From assembly GCA_963082975.1 (NCBI GenBank), contig OY720350.1:46826734-46890733 (forward strand): a stretch of DNA of 64,000 nucleotides, read 5' to 3'. Below, piece by piece: positions 21,258 to 33,589 of this stretch. This stretch comes from Labia minor (Eukaryota; Arthropoda; Insecta; Dermaptera; Spongiphoridae). Below the pieces are notes generated by a model. It was given only the letters and a program-made list of their open reading frames with translations, searched no databases and was not told the DNA's origin. Each line of letters starts with the position of its first letter. The first letter of the stretch is position 1. The translations under genes and the position numbers were made by a program.

Positions 21258-22207
21258 GTATGTATGTATGTATGTATGTAATGTCTGTAAGCAAATTTAC
21301 TCAAAAACTAATCAAGCTAGGACTTCGAAATTTGGTACACCGATATTATTCACAGTTTGTAGATTTCTATCAAAATTTCGTCAAAATCGGTTAACCGGAA
21401 GTGGTACTTTACCTACAATGGTTGCGTTTACCTTTCAAGTAAAGTACCAGTTTGCTTCGAGATATTTGCTTCATATTTTGTATATAGATTTAAAAATATG
21501 AAAAAAATTCAGATACCAAATTTCATCATGATCTGACTACCGGAAGTGACATTTTACCTATACAAGTAGCGTTTCCTTTTTACCGACCGACGATAGTAAG
21601 GGAGGTATTGTTTTCACACCAAATTTCACCTATGGATATTTTTAGGTACATATCTCCACGAATCATGCATTTTCTTAACAGAAAAAAGTATTTTTAGCAT
21701 GATGTCTGTCCGTCCGTCCGATGTGTGTCCGTAGAGATGTGTACAGCTTGAACGGCTCAACGGATTTTGATGAAATTTGTTATATTTACTTAATGCATCA
21801 GTATGATGAATGGATCAACTTTTGGTGCAAATCCGGAAACCGGAAGTGCTAGTATTGCCGATCGAAGAGAGGAAGTGAAGGGTTATTTTCATATCAAATT
21901 TCACGTGAAGGCATATCTCCACGTGTTATGCACTTTGTATTGATTTTATCCTCGAGAAAAATCATCTTCATTAGTTTTTTCTTAATTTAAAATTATATGA
22001 CGTCACCCAGCACTTCATGACGTCACAGCCAGCCCTTATATATTATAAATAAAATAAAATTAAAAATATTTATATTATATCCATATCTGTTTTTTTTACA
22101 TTTAAAATATCAGTTAACCGGAAATAGCACTTTATTACATTCTAAATATTCATTAGCAACACTTTATACCTATTTATATGCGGGAAAGTCTAGGGGAGGA
22201 CACTCCC
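21076..22207 (+). repeat. RepC copy 1 interrupted by RepA
   Basis: Left end ACTTTCCCGCATA (21076-21088) and right complement TATGCGGGAAAGT (22177-22189), followed by a GGGAG-gaca-CTCCC hairpin (22194-22207). The core holds TGTG and TATG microsatellite (about 21200-21280), which yields Cys/Val/Tyr ORFs of no meaning, then TCAAGCTAGGACTTCGAAAT. Compared with the intact 54738 copy, a RepA element entered after CAAGTAGCGTT. Confidence 0.8.
21581..22125 (+). repeat. RepA copy 2, nested in RepC, 3'-truncated
   Basis: TACCGACCGACGATAGTAAG head, GTCCGTCCGTCCG core and twin TGACGTCA motifs (21998-22005, 22018-22025). The copy runs out before the CGTCGGTCGG subterminal repeat and hairpin, so its 3' end was lost after insertion. 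Confidence 0.75.
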
Positions 22208-22306
22208 GCTTATTAATTATACATTTGAATATTTAGAATTTTTAGAAATAATTTTATTTAGTTGTTTTTATTAACTATATATCGTACAAAATTAGATGAT
22301 ATATAC

Positions 22307-22482
22307 CCACGGTGGCCAAACCGCGGCTCTTTTCGAGTTTATTGTGGCTCAATTCAAAAATTTAAAGTCATGACAGAAAAAAAAAAAAAAAAAAAATAAA
22401 AATAAAAATTTTCCGATTTGGCTCTTAAACATTTACAATTGTTCAATATGGTTCTAAGTATCATCAATTGTGGCCACCCCTG
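22307..22482. mobile_element. hAT-like MITE, 176 bp
   Basis: Ends CCACGGTGGCCAAA and, inverted, CAGGGGTGGCCACA form imperfect terminal repeats. Flanks ATATATAC (22299-22306) and ATTTATAC (22483-22490) agree at 7 of 8, as an aged 8-bp target duplication would. The interior has an A-run and GGCTCTTTTCGAG/GGCTCTTAAAC repeats. Non-coding. Confidence 0.5.
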
Positions 22483-22499
22483 ATTTATACTCATGACAA

Positions 22500-22745
22500 T
22501 GATTCTTTTAAACCCCTTAATAAATCTTCACCCCGATTTTTGGGATAACTTTGAGCACTCTCAGCAATGTGTGTCATATTTCATAGTCTATACATAAATA
22601 TGACAATATTTCAAGGTCCTCTTTATTTTTGTGAATAGATAAAAAAACACTCGGTGCTATATCTGGTGAATATGGAGGTGTTGTCTATGACGAAAATTCA
22701 GGAATAAGCAATTATGTTCATTATGATAATGTTACAAAACAAAAG
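22500..22745 (-). pseudogene. Mariner-type transposase C-terminal relic
   Basis: On the - strand one frame reads TTPPYSPDIAPSVFLSIH. This matches the (H/P)PPYSPDLAPSDFFLF block of mariner transposases just before the third catalytic Asp, which is replaced here by Val. Stops flank it on both sides. No terminal repeats were identified. Confidence 0.55.
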
Positions 22746-22804
22746 CCATTCATTTTTTTGCCCGAAATTTGCACTTTATTCTATTGTTATAGAAAAATTT
22801 TAAT

Positions 22805-23725
22805 CAAATTCTTTGATTCATTATAATATTTATAAATATAAAAATCGCCAATTCTTTTCTCAACTGATATGAGATCAACACAACAACAAAAAATTCCGTT
22901 ATTTTTTTAAACAAATATATACACATATATAAATATATGTATGTATAAATATATATTCTAACTAATATGCGATGTATATTTGAATGATTTAATAACGCGA
23001 TTAAAGTTTTTAATAAAAATTTTAAATTACTCAAATTTTTATTTTCTTTTTGGATAATTTTTTTAAAATTCTTATAAATAAAAATATAATTGAATAATTT
23101 TATTGAAAAAAAAATAATAATATGAATTGTTGTTATAAGATGAGGGATGTACAACATATAAACTCATTCAGGCGTCGTTTAAACTTTGAGAGGGATGTAA
23201 AAATCCTCTGTTGTCATATTTTACACCTACTGGCCTTTTCATGTCGTTAACTCATCGATTCCTAGCCAGGATCTCGTGGAAAAATACCATAAAAAAAAAT
23301 CGGTATTTTGATTTATCACCTGGGAATGGAAAAGGAATGAACATAATAAAGTAACGAATAAATGTCCAGGGGCCTCGTTTATTTATTTATTGAATAATAA
23401 TTTTGATGGTGTTTCATCTTAAACGTTTGTTCATCACCCCCGGGAGCAGGGGCTCACTTGTTTGTCCATTTACCCTTTGATAAATATCGGCCCCCTCGAA
23501 TCTCTTGAGATCAATAAGTAGAATTGGCTTATGAGAATTGCTACAAAATTTAATATACTTACTAAATGGAAAATTACAATATTAAATAAATATTGGTAAA
23601 CTATGCAACTTGTTGGAGAGTGTTTTTTAAAAGGATATTGGAATTTAATCCCATTTCAATCATCTTTTACATTTTATAGATTATTATGCATTTTTTGTTT
23701 TTTATTTAATTAATTAATTTTTTAA
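22805..23725. other. Unassigned region, partly GC-richer
   Basis: 22.8-23.16 kb is AT-rich; the reverse-strand ORF there is low-complexity Ile/Phe/Lys. About 23160-23520 is unique with moderate GC (AACGTTTGTTCATCACCCC, CGGGAGCAGGGGCTCAC) but no supported exon or structure. It might be conserved non-coding DNA; nothing more can be said. Confidence 0.3.
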
Positions 23726-23730
23726 TTTTT

Positions 23731-23790
23731 GATCTTGGTGAGGTTTGAACCCTTAACACAATGCCTCACGATTTTACCGTTTGACTGATT
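23731..23790 (-). repeat. tRNA-like module, third type
   Basis: On the - strand AATCAGTCAAACGGTAAAA (A-box/D-arm like) is followed 20-30 bases later by AGGGTTCAAACCTCACC (B-box/T-arm like). Long A-rich tracts lie on both sides. Probably a tRNA-derived SINE head or decayed tRNA copy; acceptor stem not formed. Confidence 0.4.
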
Positions 23791-24743
23791 CATTTGAATC
23801 ATGGTTCAAATAGACAGAGATTTAGTTAATTAATAAATTAAATAATAAATTAATAATTAATTAAATAAAAAAAAAAAAAAAACAACAATTCTGGTGTAAA
23901 TAGGGTGCAATTATTTAATGTAATAATTCTCTCGAGTGTGTGTGCTTGGTATACATTCAAGTTTTATTTATACTGAATTTTTATTGAATTTATTTTAGAA
24001 ATCATTGCCAATCTATAAATATCATAAATTCATTATAAAATGTTTATATATAATTTAATCCTTTTTTAAATAATTAATTAAGAGGAAAATGAATTTATAA
24101 ATTCTAAATCTTTATAAATGATCTCTGACTCCATATATATACATATATTTATTCATTTAATTATTTATTTAAATTTTGTCTTTATTTTTACATCATTATT
24201 CTAACACTATTTTATTTTATTATAACAAAAAAATTCGGAGATAACTAGTTAACAGATAAACTCCCTTACAACAAAATATTCTATAAACTTTTTCTGTTAA
24301 TTAATTAAAAATAATTTTCTAGATATTAGAATAAATTTTATTTTTAATTTATTGTAAATAGTTATAACTATAAGACAACTTTTATATGTTTTAGTTATTT
24401 TCAATTAAATTATAATCAAATTGAGAGTAATATTTGCTATATAACAGTAACAAATTTTATATAAAATGAAAATTAAAACATTATAATATGTAGGATTTAT
24501 GATTTTTTTTTATAAGATATCAGATATATTAAATAATTAAAACTTTGGTGGTTATGTTTATTTGTAAAGGAATTTTGTAAATAATACCAGAAATACATAT
24601 ATTATGGCAATTTGATTAAAAAACGCTAGAAATTCAGGATGTTTTGATTGCCGACAGTAGGCTCTGCTTGTTCGGACGGTGTACTTGATAACGATTGCAG
24701 AAAGAGTAATCGAAACGCCATCTATTTTTTAATAAAATTGCAA

Positions 24744-25096
24744 TCTTATATATAAAATTCTCGTGTCACAAAACTTTGAAATTATACTCCTCCGAAACGG
24801 CTGGGCCGATTGTTATGAAATTTTTTATGCATATTCAGTAGGTCTCACAGAAGGTATAGTTTTATTATCAAACCGCTAATTGGTAAGGTGTGTCCAGGTG
24901 TGGTATTTACCTAAAAATAGTTTAGTTACAGTGCTAGTTTATAGAGGCACTGCTGCCGATAATTTGACATCTATATATATCCTAATAGGACATTTGAAAA
25001 GAAGAATGATTCGTGGGCGAGCGAGCTAAGGCGTTATCTTATGACTTTGCTTCCTCAGTTCGAAACTCGCAAGCCGAAGGCGCTCTGAGCAGCTAG
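24744..25096 (+). mobile_element. Non-autonomous Helitron, 353 bp
   Basis: Starts TCTTATATATAAAATTCTCG after an A and ends GCGCTCTGAGCAGCTAG before a T, as Helitron insertion at A|T predicts. The last 12 bases, CTGAGCAGCTAG, are shared with the 17415-19308 Helitron, so both probably use the same enzyme. A short GCC-gaa-GGC hairpin lies just upstream of the end. No ORF. Confidence 0.7.
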
Positions 25097-25770
25097 TAAT
25101 ATATAAAAACATGGTATTATTTAAAAAAAACATTTTATAAATATCGGATATAAGTTTAATGTTTATTTTAAATCAAATTAAAAAATATAAAATAATTAAA
25201 ATAATATCATATTTTTACTTTTATATGTTATTTAATTTATTATTGGAAATTGAATTTGATAAGAAGCATCCCCTTCATTTTAAATGATTTTGAATGATAT
25301 TTAGTATACAAGATAAGAAATTTTTTATATATATATATATATTATATAAACTGTATTAAAATTATTTTTATCTCTCAATATATCAATTTTTAGGAATTAA
25401 TTAATTAATTTGTTTAAAATTTCATTCAATATAATATATTCAAATTCATTTTTATGTAATATTATTAAATGAAACGATAATTAGTTTCATCGTCGTTTAT
25501 CCTCACTAATTGAAGGGTTTATATTAATGAAATCGATTTTATTGTTTTAATATACTGATTTACATTTTGATAAATATGCTTGGTAAAAGTATTATAATTA
25601 TAAATAGAATATATATATATGTGTGAGTTTATTGTATTTCTAATGACCTGAATTTATATTAAAGTAAGTTTGGTGACCACAAATTTTGTTAAATGAGATA
25701 AAATAATAAACCTTCAAATTAACTAAATGATAGTCACTATTATTTCTCATTTATATATATATATATATAT
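25097..25770. other. AT-rich sequence without recognised features
   Basis: A/T-dominated DNA with AT dinucleotide tracts at about 25325-25345 and 25750-25775, the latter abutting a mariner end. Confidence 0.5.
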
Positions 25771-25775
25771 ATATA

Positions 25776-26900
25776 TGTCTACCGGAAAGTTATGTCTGTT
25801 TTTGGAATAAAACAAAATACAAATTTTTTCTTACCGCCAATTAACTTTATTGAATAATATAATTGTCATTATTATTAATGATTTCTTGTCAGCGTGAAGT
25901 CAATTTGTATATCCCACTTTTGAAAAATGTTTCATCTTTTGATGCGAAAAATTGAACAAGTGCTTGTTTGACATCTTCTTCATTTTTGAATTTTTTGCCC
26001 GTCAAAAAATTTTTAAAGACAAAAACAAGTGATAATCAGAGTGTGCTATGTCCGGGGAATATTGTAGGTGCGACAGAATTTCCCAGAATAATTCTGCAAT
26101 TTTTTGATGAGTCCCTAAAGCAGCGTCTGGCGTTATCGTGGTGCAGTATGATGTCTTTCCTATTGAACATTGCCGGCCTCTTTTTTTTGGACCGCTGTGT
26201 TTAAATTATCCAGTTACTGACAATACTTCTCCGAATTGAGCTTTTCGTTAGGTTTTAAAAGCTCATAATGTATTTGTCCTCGAATGTCCCACTATATACA
26301 CAACATTCTCTTATTCAGAGTCAAAATTTGGTTTAGAGGTGGAAGGGCTAGGTTTACCGGGTTCACAATATGTCCTTTTCCTTACAATGTTGTTGTATGT
26401 AATCCACTTTTCATCCCCAGCTATCATCCGGCCCAAAAAGGGCTCGATTTTGTTTCGAACAAGCAGAGATGTGCATATGACAACTCGATCATCCAAATTT
26501 TTCTGACTTAATTAATGTGGCACCCATCTTGAATACTTCCACACCAATCCTATCTTCCGAATATGGTCAGATATGGTTTGCTGAGCTGAATTAAGTCTTC
26601 TGCGATCTCCGATGTTGTCAGAAAAGGATCTTGCTCCAACATTTCTTTAACAACATCGTCGTTGATCAAAGATGGTCGCCCAGAACGTGGCTTATCAGAA
26701 AGGTCGAAATCACCTGTTTCAAATTTTTTGTACCATCTTCTGCATGTCCTATCAGAAACTGTACCTTCACCAAACACTTTCAATAAATTTCTACATTTCT
26801 TCCTTGTTGAAATTCGTATAAAATACAGTGGCGTAAATGAACTTTATCAGTCGCCATGGGTATACTATCGTTTCACACTTAATGAATCAACTCTATTATA
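25776..26900 (-). mobile_element. Near-full-length dead mariner element
   Basis: The 3' terminal sequence TGTCTACCGGAAAGTTATGT lies beside an AT microsatellite. On the - strand pieces of a mariner transposase follow in order: MATDKVHLRHCILYEFQQGRN from ATG 26857; then the helix-turn-helix region (26550-26783) with SDRTCRRWYKKFETGDFDLS; RKIGLVWKYSRWVPH near 26530; GDEKWITYNN (26311-26496) with the first catalytic Asp; and YHLFLSLKNFLTGK to the C-terminus near 25880. At least four frameshifts or stops separate them. The 5' inverted repeat is not recognisable. Mariner transposases cut and paste DNA at TA; this one is inactive. Confidence 0.8.
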
Positions 26901-26904
26901 GTTT

Positions 26905-28150
26905 ATTTTTAATTAATTTATTTTTCTTATTCAGTTGTTTTATTTTAAATTATTTTTATATGATTAAATAAATAAATTTTCAATTCTATAAATATACAAA
27001 TAATTTAAATAAAGCTGTCAGAGAAATTGTAAAATACAATACCGTTTTTGTTTTATCTTTCTAAATTGATTTTTAAATTTGGCAAAGATTGAAACTTTTC
27101 AATGGCGTGAATTCGTTTCTCTGCATTGGAAATGTTTCTGCACTCACAAGAGATGAAAAAAAAAACACCCCATCGATTTAAAACTCCCTTGAGAAAAAAT
27201 AAAAATAAATAAATTAAATTAATCACTAATTTGTAGATATTAAAAATTTTTTTTTTATTTTATTTTTCAAAATATTTATTTTTCTATTTTCAACTCGATT
27301 CTAACCCCAACAAAAAAAAAAATGATTATTATTTTTTTAAATTTAATTTAAATAAATAAAATTTAGAATCATTTGGTTTTGTATAAATAAATGGATGGGG
27401 AATGGGATAATGGGGACGGGGGAAGAAAAATAGGGATTCAGGCAAACAACAGGCAGCTTGACTGGAAAGCTTGGTTGGTTAAATTCATCCAAACCTCCTC
27501 GCACTGTATATGGGTTTCTCAAATTACCAAAAAAATAAAAAGAAAGGCATAAAAAAAAATGTGGAAAAATAAAATAAATTAGAATAAAACGTTTTTGACG
27601 CCAGCCAGGAAGAAAAACAACAGATGCCCTCTTTTCGTTCTTTTTTTTTATTATATATTTGCATACGCACAATTGTAACAGGAAAAATATTCATAAAAAT
27701 CTTTCTCAGTTAATTCCTAAGACATAATTTTATATTAGAATTAGAATTTATACAAAATTCAATTTATATTTTAAATATAAACAAAAAACAACGCTATATA
27801 GTATACTGATACTGTACTGAAGTGGTTCTGTAAATTAATAAAGATAAAAAAAACAAGTGAATTCATATTTTAATAATTATGAAAATAAATTTCAATGTAA
27901 AAAAAAATGTATAATTAATAATTAAAAAATAATAATATTTATTCAATATACAATCAACAGAAAAATATTATAAATGGAATTTTAATTAGTGAATAAATTA
28001 AAAATTGATTTTACGGGGCATCAAAAAATTAAAAAACAAATTAAATTAATTAAATTTTTTGCAGAAATGTTGACTCAGAATAAATATTATTTTCTTAGAA
28101 CACAATCATAATTATCAAAGTATACTATTTTATTATATCTTACATATTAC
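26905..28150. other. Unassigned AT-rich region
   Basis: No shared repeats. A reverse-strand ORF at 27343-27672 includes a less biased piece, RNPYTVRGGLDEFNQPSFPV, after a CCCATATACAG acceptor-like string, but low-complexity Phe/Ile surrounds it and no family is recognised; at most a weak exon candidate. Confidence 0.3.
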
Positions 28151-28155
28151 TTTTT

Positions 28156-28743
28156 ACTATCTCGTAAGAGTAGTATTGCGATCACGAAAATTTTCGATGT
28201 TGAGATTTTGATGTTTTTATACGTTTTGAAGGTTCCTGAATCATTTTCACTAAGGTTGAGAAAGATGTCTGTCTCTGTGTGTGTATGTATCTAACCAAGA
28301 TTACACAAAAACGGTTTGAGCTATAATGATGAAATTAGGTACATGGGCATTATTCAAAATTCGTAGTTTTTTATCAAATTTTGAGAAATGTAGCTCAACC
28401 GGAAGAGGGTCATTACCTACAACGTTTCGATTTTTTTTCCTCTAAAGTGACCGTAAAAATAAAGATATATGTTTGATAATTTTTGACATGATTAATAATT
28501 GTATAAAACTGCTATATATAGAATTTCAGCTTGATTGATTCGCTGAAATTACTAGAATTAATTTTTTAACACTGCAAATCTCACGCGCCAACACGTGACG
28601 TGGTGCCATCAACAAAAAGCCAAACATGCGCTGGTTTAATATTTATTATTTATAATTTATAATTAATTAAATTTAATTTAAATATAATATATTATGTTGT
28701 TTAATCCAATTCAAATTGCGAGATAGTCGAGTGGAGACATTCC
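28156..28743 (+). repeat. RepB copy 3 (HINE-like), near full length
   Basis: Left end ACTATCTCGTAAGAGTAGT, microsatellite core, CACGCGCCAACACGTGACG, and right complement GCGAGATAGT (28718-28727) followed by GAGTG-gaga-CATTC. The left stem in this copy is ACTA-CTC/GAG-TAGT, different bases but still paired. Confidence 0.75.
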
Positions 28744-29179
28744 TCTAATTCATTAAAAGTTTTAACCTAACGTCTATTAATTTTATTTATAATTATTTAA
28801 GTAAATTTAAAAGTATGAAAAGCTCTGCAAATTTTGCTTAGTTATCATAGTATAATAAAAACCGTATTCAGTCGTATAGCAACAACTTGTGGCTTACACT
28901 GGTTCAACTATGCTCTACTGGCATTAGAAGCCTTTTTGGGTTCGGAAAATTTTAAAGGTTACGGTTTTGGGGCATGATTCGGTTTCGATTGCAGTTCTGA
29001 TTTAAATGAAATAAAAAAATAATCATTAGGGAAAAATACTTTTTTTATTTAGAATGCGTTTTTATTAGTATCTTTTTTTAAAAATAAAAAAAAAATAATG
29101 TAAAATTGAGAAATTTTTGTTTTTAAATAATTTTAACATATTCTACAAGCTTTTAGCATTTGCTTCATACGTCCATATA

Positions 29180-29630
29180 CGAGGGCAGGTCAATAAGTCC
29201 ATGATTTTATTTTTCAACGTAGTCTCCTTTGAGTTCTATAAACTTCGTTCAACGTTTCTCCAACTTTTTAATCACTTCCAAAAAATAAGATTTGTCGGGG
29301 ACATCAAAATAGATTTGTTTGTGAGATGATTTCATCGGTGGAGTCGAATCCCTTACCGCAGAGCCATTTCTTCAGGTTTGAAAACAAGAAATACACACAG
29401 GGCTAAATTCGGAGAATAGTTGAGGGAGCTATTCCTACCCCAATTCATGGAATTACATGTAAATTCACTTTTTTTCAAGATGGAGTCTGCTATTAATGGA
29501 TGTCAAACAAAAACTAAAAGTCCCAGCTGTTTGAAATTTCGACAGAAATCAGCTGATAGGAGAAGAGTTGTCATTTCATTTAATAGACGGAAAATTCAAA
29601 AAGTCACGGACTTATTGACCTGCTCTCACG
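29180..29630 (-). mobile_element. Mariner deletion derivative (RepM type)
   Basis: Ends CGAGGGCAGGTCAATAAGTC and, inverted, GAGAGCAGGTCAATAAGTCC are terminal repeats, with TA at 29178-29179. The - strand preserves only the last part of a mariner transposase in broken frames (a YF(L)F..LKK(W)L block and FIELKGDYVEK-type end). The DNA-binding and first catalytic regions are missing. The + strand ORFs are shadows. Confidence 0.65.
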
Positions 29631-29644
29631 AATATATAAAATAT

Positions 29645-30630
29645 TAATAGATAGGACAGGAGAAAGTCTGTCGAGTCAGCTTGTATATTATAATATTACT
29701 TTGTTCTGTTATTCTTCACTATCATTCATTATAATTAATTTATTAGCTAGGAAAGAGTTATTTTAGTTAACGAGAGTACAACCAATGCGGTGTATAATTA
29801 TAATGCCATCTAAATTGATGTCGATTAATATACTAAATATTATATATATATACAAGTATATATATTAAATGTACATAAATGTTACCAGAACATTACGAAT
29901 GAAAATAATGTTTAAATGAATGCCAAAGTGGCTGAGAGAATACAATTATTGGATTCACACATCTCCTGACAATTGGCAAAATTCACATTTGTCTCGTCTA
30001 GCGAGTTGATTATATTTTTTTACAACTAAAAATGTTCAATTTTAATCGAACCAAATATTATATAGGGAAAATTTATCTTTCTAAATATATATATATATAA
30101 ATTTATCTATGGTATTCTGATCATGAAAACAGCTAACAGGATTAAGGAATATTAAAATTCACGTCTAGGGCCGATTTTGAGTTGAAAAGTTCATATTTAC
30201 CCATTTTACGTATTTTATTTTATTTTTAATTGATTTTTAAGTAGTTTTTTTATTTAAAAAATACATTTTATAATTCTGGTTGGTTATTGCTAGAATTATT
30301 ATTTTTATATTTTTTGTCGAACATGAATGAAGATAGACATCGAACTAACAACGTTCTTACCCTTTAAAACTACATTCTTCCAACTTTTTCTATTTTGAGC
30401 TACCACCAAACACCATTTACTACCCTTAAGACAAATTTGAATCATACCAACGGTATCCTTGATCTATTTATTGAGTCATACTCAAATCAAATCAAGTTTA
30501 ATTAAAACTAAAATTACATTTTAGAATTAAATTCATAAATATAAAAACATTAAACATCTAGAATTATAAAATATAAAATGGACTACTAAAAAAATACTTT
30601 TTTATTTCTTATTTTTTGATTTTTACAATT
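29645..30630. other. Unassigned AT-rich region
   Basis: A/T-rich DNA with short AT microsatellites (29845, 30087) and no recognised gene or shared repeat. Confidence 0.45.
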
Positions 30631-30637
30631 TAATTAA

Positions 30638-31190
30638 TCTATATATATATATAAAAAGGTTTTTGTCTGCACATTGCTCAGATTTTAAAATTTTTTGTAT
30701 ATCTTCGCGTTTCATGACTTCTAGAATCCAAAAGTGACTTTAGAATTTTTCATATCTGTCTGTCTGTCCTGAAAATAAGGATGTTATAGACTCAAAATTG
30801 ACTGAAACGATTTCTATGAAATTACATCACAATATTCTTATATACCTCTATGGTAACATATGCTATAAATTTTATTAATATCTAATCAATAACCTCAGAA
30901 ATTAATTTTTTAAAGTTTATATAATTCTCCGTGTTGTTCATTTAAGAGCCTTGCGTGGCTCACTGACCAAGTAGACTCATTTTACAAAATGAATATAAAC
31001 TTGCCAAAATGAATATAAATTTCCCAATCAAAGAATTATTATAATATTTAACTTTTTATTTTAAATTCTAATATTCAAATATCATTTCAATCAAATAATT
31101 TATTCTAAAAGTTCTCATTTTAATTAATTTAATAAAATATTTAGATCATATTTTTATCTTAAATTATTTTTTTTTATTCTTTGTTTATTT
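30638..31190 (+). mobile_element. Helitron-like 5' end with RepH and RepF segments
   Basis: TCTATATATATATATAAAAA after an A resembles the 5' end of the 17415 Helitron. It is followed by CACATTGCTCAGATTTTAAA, CTGTCTGTCTGTCC and GACTGAAACGATTTC, shared with inverted relics at 32.18-32.43 and 49.63-49.79 kb (RepH). RepF (30910-31190) follows. No CTAG-type 3' terminus was located, so the element is probably truncated. Confidence 0.5.
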
Positions 31191-31339
31191 GAATATTTCT
31201 TGTTTTCAAGAAGTTAATAGAATTTATATTTGTTTTAAAATAAAATAATTTTTTTGACAATATTTGTTAAGAGGAATGCAAATGTAGAGAAAATCTATTC
31301 CTGATTCTCTAGTTAATTATTAACTAGTAAATAATAGGC

Positions 31340-31640
31340 CTGTTTGATTTGTAAAGTTGTAAAGGGGTTCGCTGAAAGGGAGGCTCACGGCTGACGGGCG
31401 AACACCGACTGAGAGGACCAAGTCCCCGCCAACTGCTCTCCTCCACTTGAAATAAAATACCGTTAGCCTTCTCTTTTAAAAAATTTCTTTGAATTATTTA
31501 AGTAAAAAAAATCTATATTTGCATGGATTTTCTTGTTATGATGATTTGTTATGATGTAGCCTATAATAACATGAGAGTCGGCGAGCCATAATGCGGGTGG
31601 CCTAGCCATCCAGGAGTAGTAATTCCACTTCAATACTAAA
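31340..31640. other. GC-richer patch with short hairpins
   Basis: Holds GTTCGC...GCGAAC (31367-31403) and GGTGGC-cta-GCCATCC (about 31596-31611) stem candidates in otherwise AT-rich DNA. No ORF or known RNA family is recognised. Confidence 0.3.
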
Positions 31641-32179
31641 TAGAAGTATTTTTCATTTATTTATACCGTATCCACTCAATGTTACTTATAATTTAGATTA
31701 TAAATTACGTAAAATTATATAAATTATTATTATGTTAACATGTACATATTTATTTATTTAAAAATAATAAATTAATTTGTACTAACATCCCAAACTCTAA
31801 TATTAGAGAGAAGAATTGTTGTGAATAAATAAATATAATAAATTAACAATTAGAATTTATAATAACTGTAATTAATTTATTAATAAAAGAGATTGAAAAA
31901 TTTGTTAAAGTATGAATTTAATTTACATATAAATAATTCAGAAAAATCAATTATTTCATTTAAAATTAATGAATAAAATTTATTAGAGATGTAAACACAA
32001 AGAAGATTTTATGAGAAATTTCTAATTAAATTTAAAAAATAAATTCTCTATCTATTAAGTAATTAAGTCATAATAAGCCAGAATCCACCAAGATATTTTC
32101 TTGATTTTAAAAGATTCGCTTTCCCCATTCATGATTAAAACTCCACGGCATTCAAAGCTTTATTAAAACTTAATATTAG

Positions 32180-32430
32180 TTTGTGGAAATTAATCTCTGG
32201 ATTTTTTTTGATTAGATCGATAAAATGTATAGCCTTTGTTCAAATAGAGGTATATAAGAATACTGCTGTAAAATTTCAATGTAATCAGCCAATTTTAATA
32301 CTAAAAAATCAAATAATAAAATTCTAGTCATATTAAATATCCAAATTTTGTATTCACCAGATCATGAAATGTAAAGATATGACAAAAATTTTAAATTCTG
32401 AGCAATGAAAAAACAAAATCTGTTTTTTTA
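32180..32430 (-). repeat. RepH relic
   Basis: The reverse strand shows ATTGCTCAGAATTTAAAATT ... CTTATATACCTCTATTTGAA ... ATCTAATC, the same order as in 30660-30900 (+), with many substitutions. A decayed Helitron-type segment. Confidence 0.5.
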
Positions 32431-32941
32431 TTTATTTAGAATATAGATGCACAAAATTAATCAACAGGTCCCAATAAATATCAAAGGATATCGAAATAAA
32501 AACATTTGAATTATTCAAACGGTTAAAGAATTTCACTTTGAAAAATTTAACTATATATATATATATATATATATACTAATCTTATTATATATATATATAT
32601 ATATTTGGAATCAATTTTTGTTGCTAATTATAATAGTGTAAATTTCAGAAAGAGTAAATAAATAAACAAATAAATAAATAAAATAAAATAAAATAATGAG
32701 TAAAATTTCGCTTCTACATTTTTGTAATTATTTATAATTATAAAAATATTATTAATATTATACTATTTTTGAGAAGAATTTGTTTCTCTATGGATATAAT
32801 TTTTGGGAAGTTTATTTATTTCATTTGTGTAATCAACTTTGAAAAAATTTGTTTTTTTAAGAGTTCGTTCTCCGCCAATAAAAAAAAGAGTATATTTAAA
32901 CAATATCTAAACTATACTTCTTAGTACTTTATATTATTAAG

Positions 32942-33582
32942 TACCGGGACCCCGAGCTTCGGCTCGGTAATTAAGTTAAAAAAAATTAATTATTATTGGG
33001 TTTGGCTGGTAATATTAATACTTGAGACACCGAGCTCCCGCTCGACCCTTTAAAAAATATTGATATACAATTCTTTAATTATTTATTACAATTATTAAAT
33101 GTTGCATGTTTGCATCAATCTGATTAAAATGAATGGAACTTGGGGTCCTCAATAATACATAAATATGTATTATTATGTTTCTAAGTGCATGAATATTTTT
33201 TTTTTATTGGAAGAATGATAAATATATATAAGAAAATATATATAATTATAAAATATTATTAAAATATATATTTTTAATTTTATTTCGAAATTAAATAAAA
33301 AATTTTAAAATATTTTAAATATAAAAAAAATATTAATACAATACCCTTTAAAAAAAGGCGGGAGTCAAATTTCAATATGGATGTCATTTGTGACTTCACT
33401 ATATAAATTTAAATTAAGAAAAAATAATGAAGATGTACTTTTCCTGAGATATGATCAATAAAACTCAATTTTTCTTTATAAATACTATATCTAGTGTGAA
33501 TTTCAAAAAAATCGTTAGAGCGGTTTTTGAGAACCCATGGCTATATATACAAACAATTTTAGCTAACATAATAAGATAAGAT
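32942..33582 (-). repeat. RepD copy f, short form
   Basis: TACCGGGACCCCGAGCTTCGGCTCGG hairpin; the stem CCGAGC/GCTCGG is kept although loop and arm bases changed. Second terminus CACCGAGCTCCCGCTCG, GCATCAATCTGATTAAAATG, GGCGGGAGTCAAATTTC, TCGTTAGAGCGG, then AATTTTAGCTAACATAATAA. About 0.64 kb. Confidence 0.7.
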
Positions 33583-33589
33583 AAATTTG

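Noticed and set aside
21139-21501. ORFs with CVYVCMYVCMYVC, and the similar one at 54860-55129
   Set aside because: They translate TGTG/TATG microsatellite and conserved RepC core; frames differ between copies and break.
25968-26901. Several + strand ORFs over the mariner
   Set aside because: Antisense to recognisable transposase pieces on the - strand.
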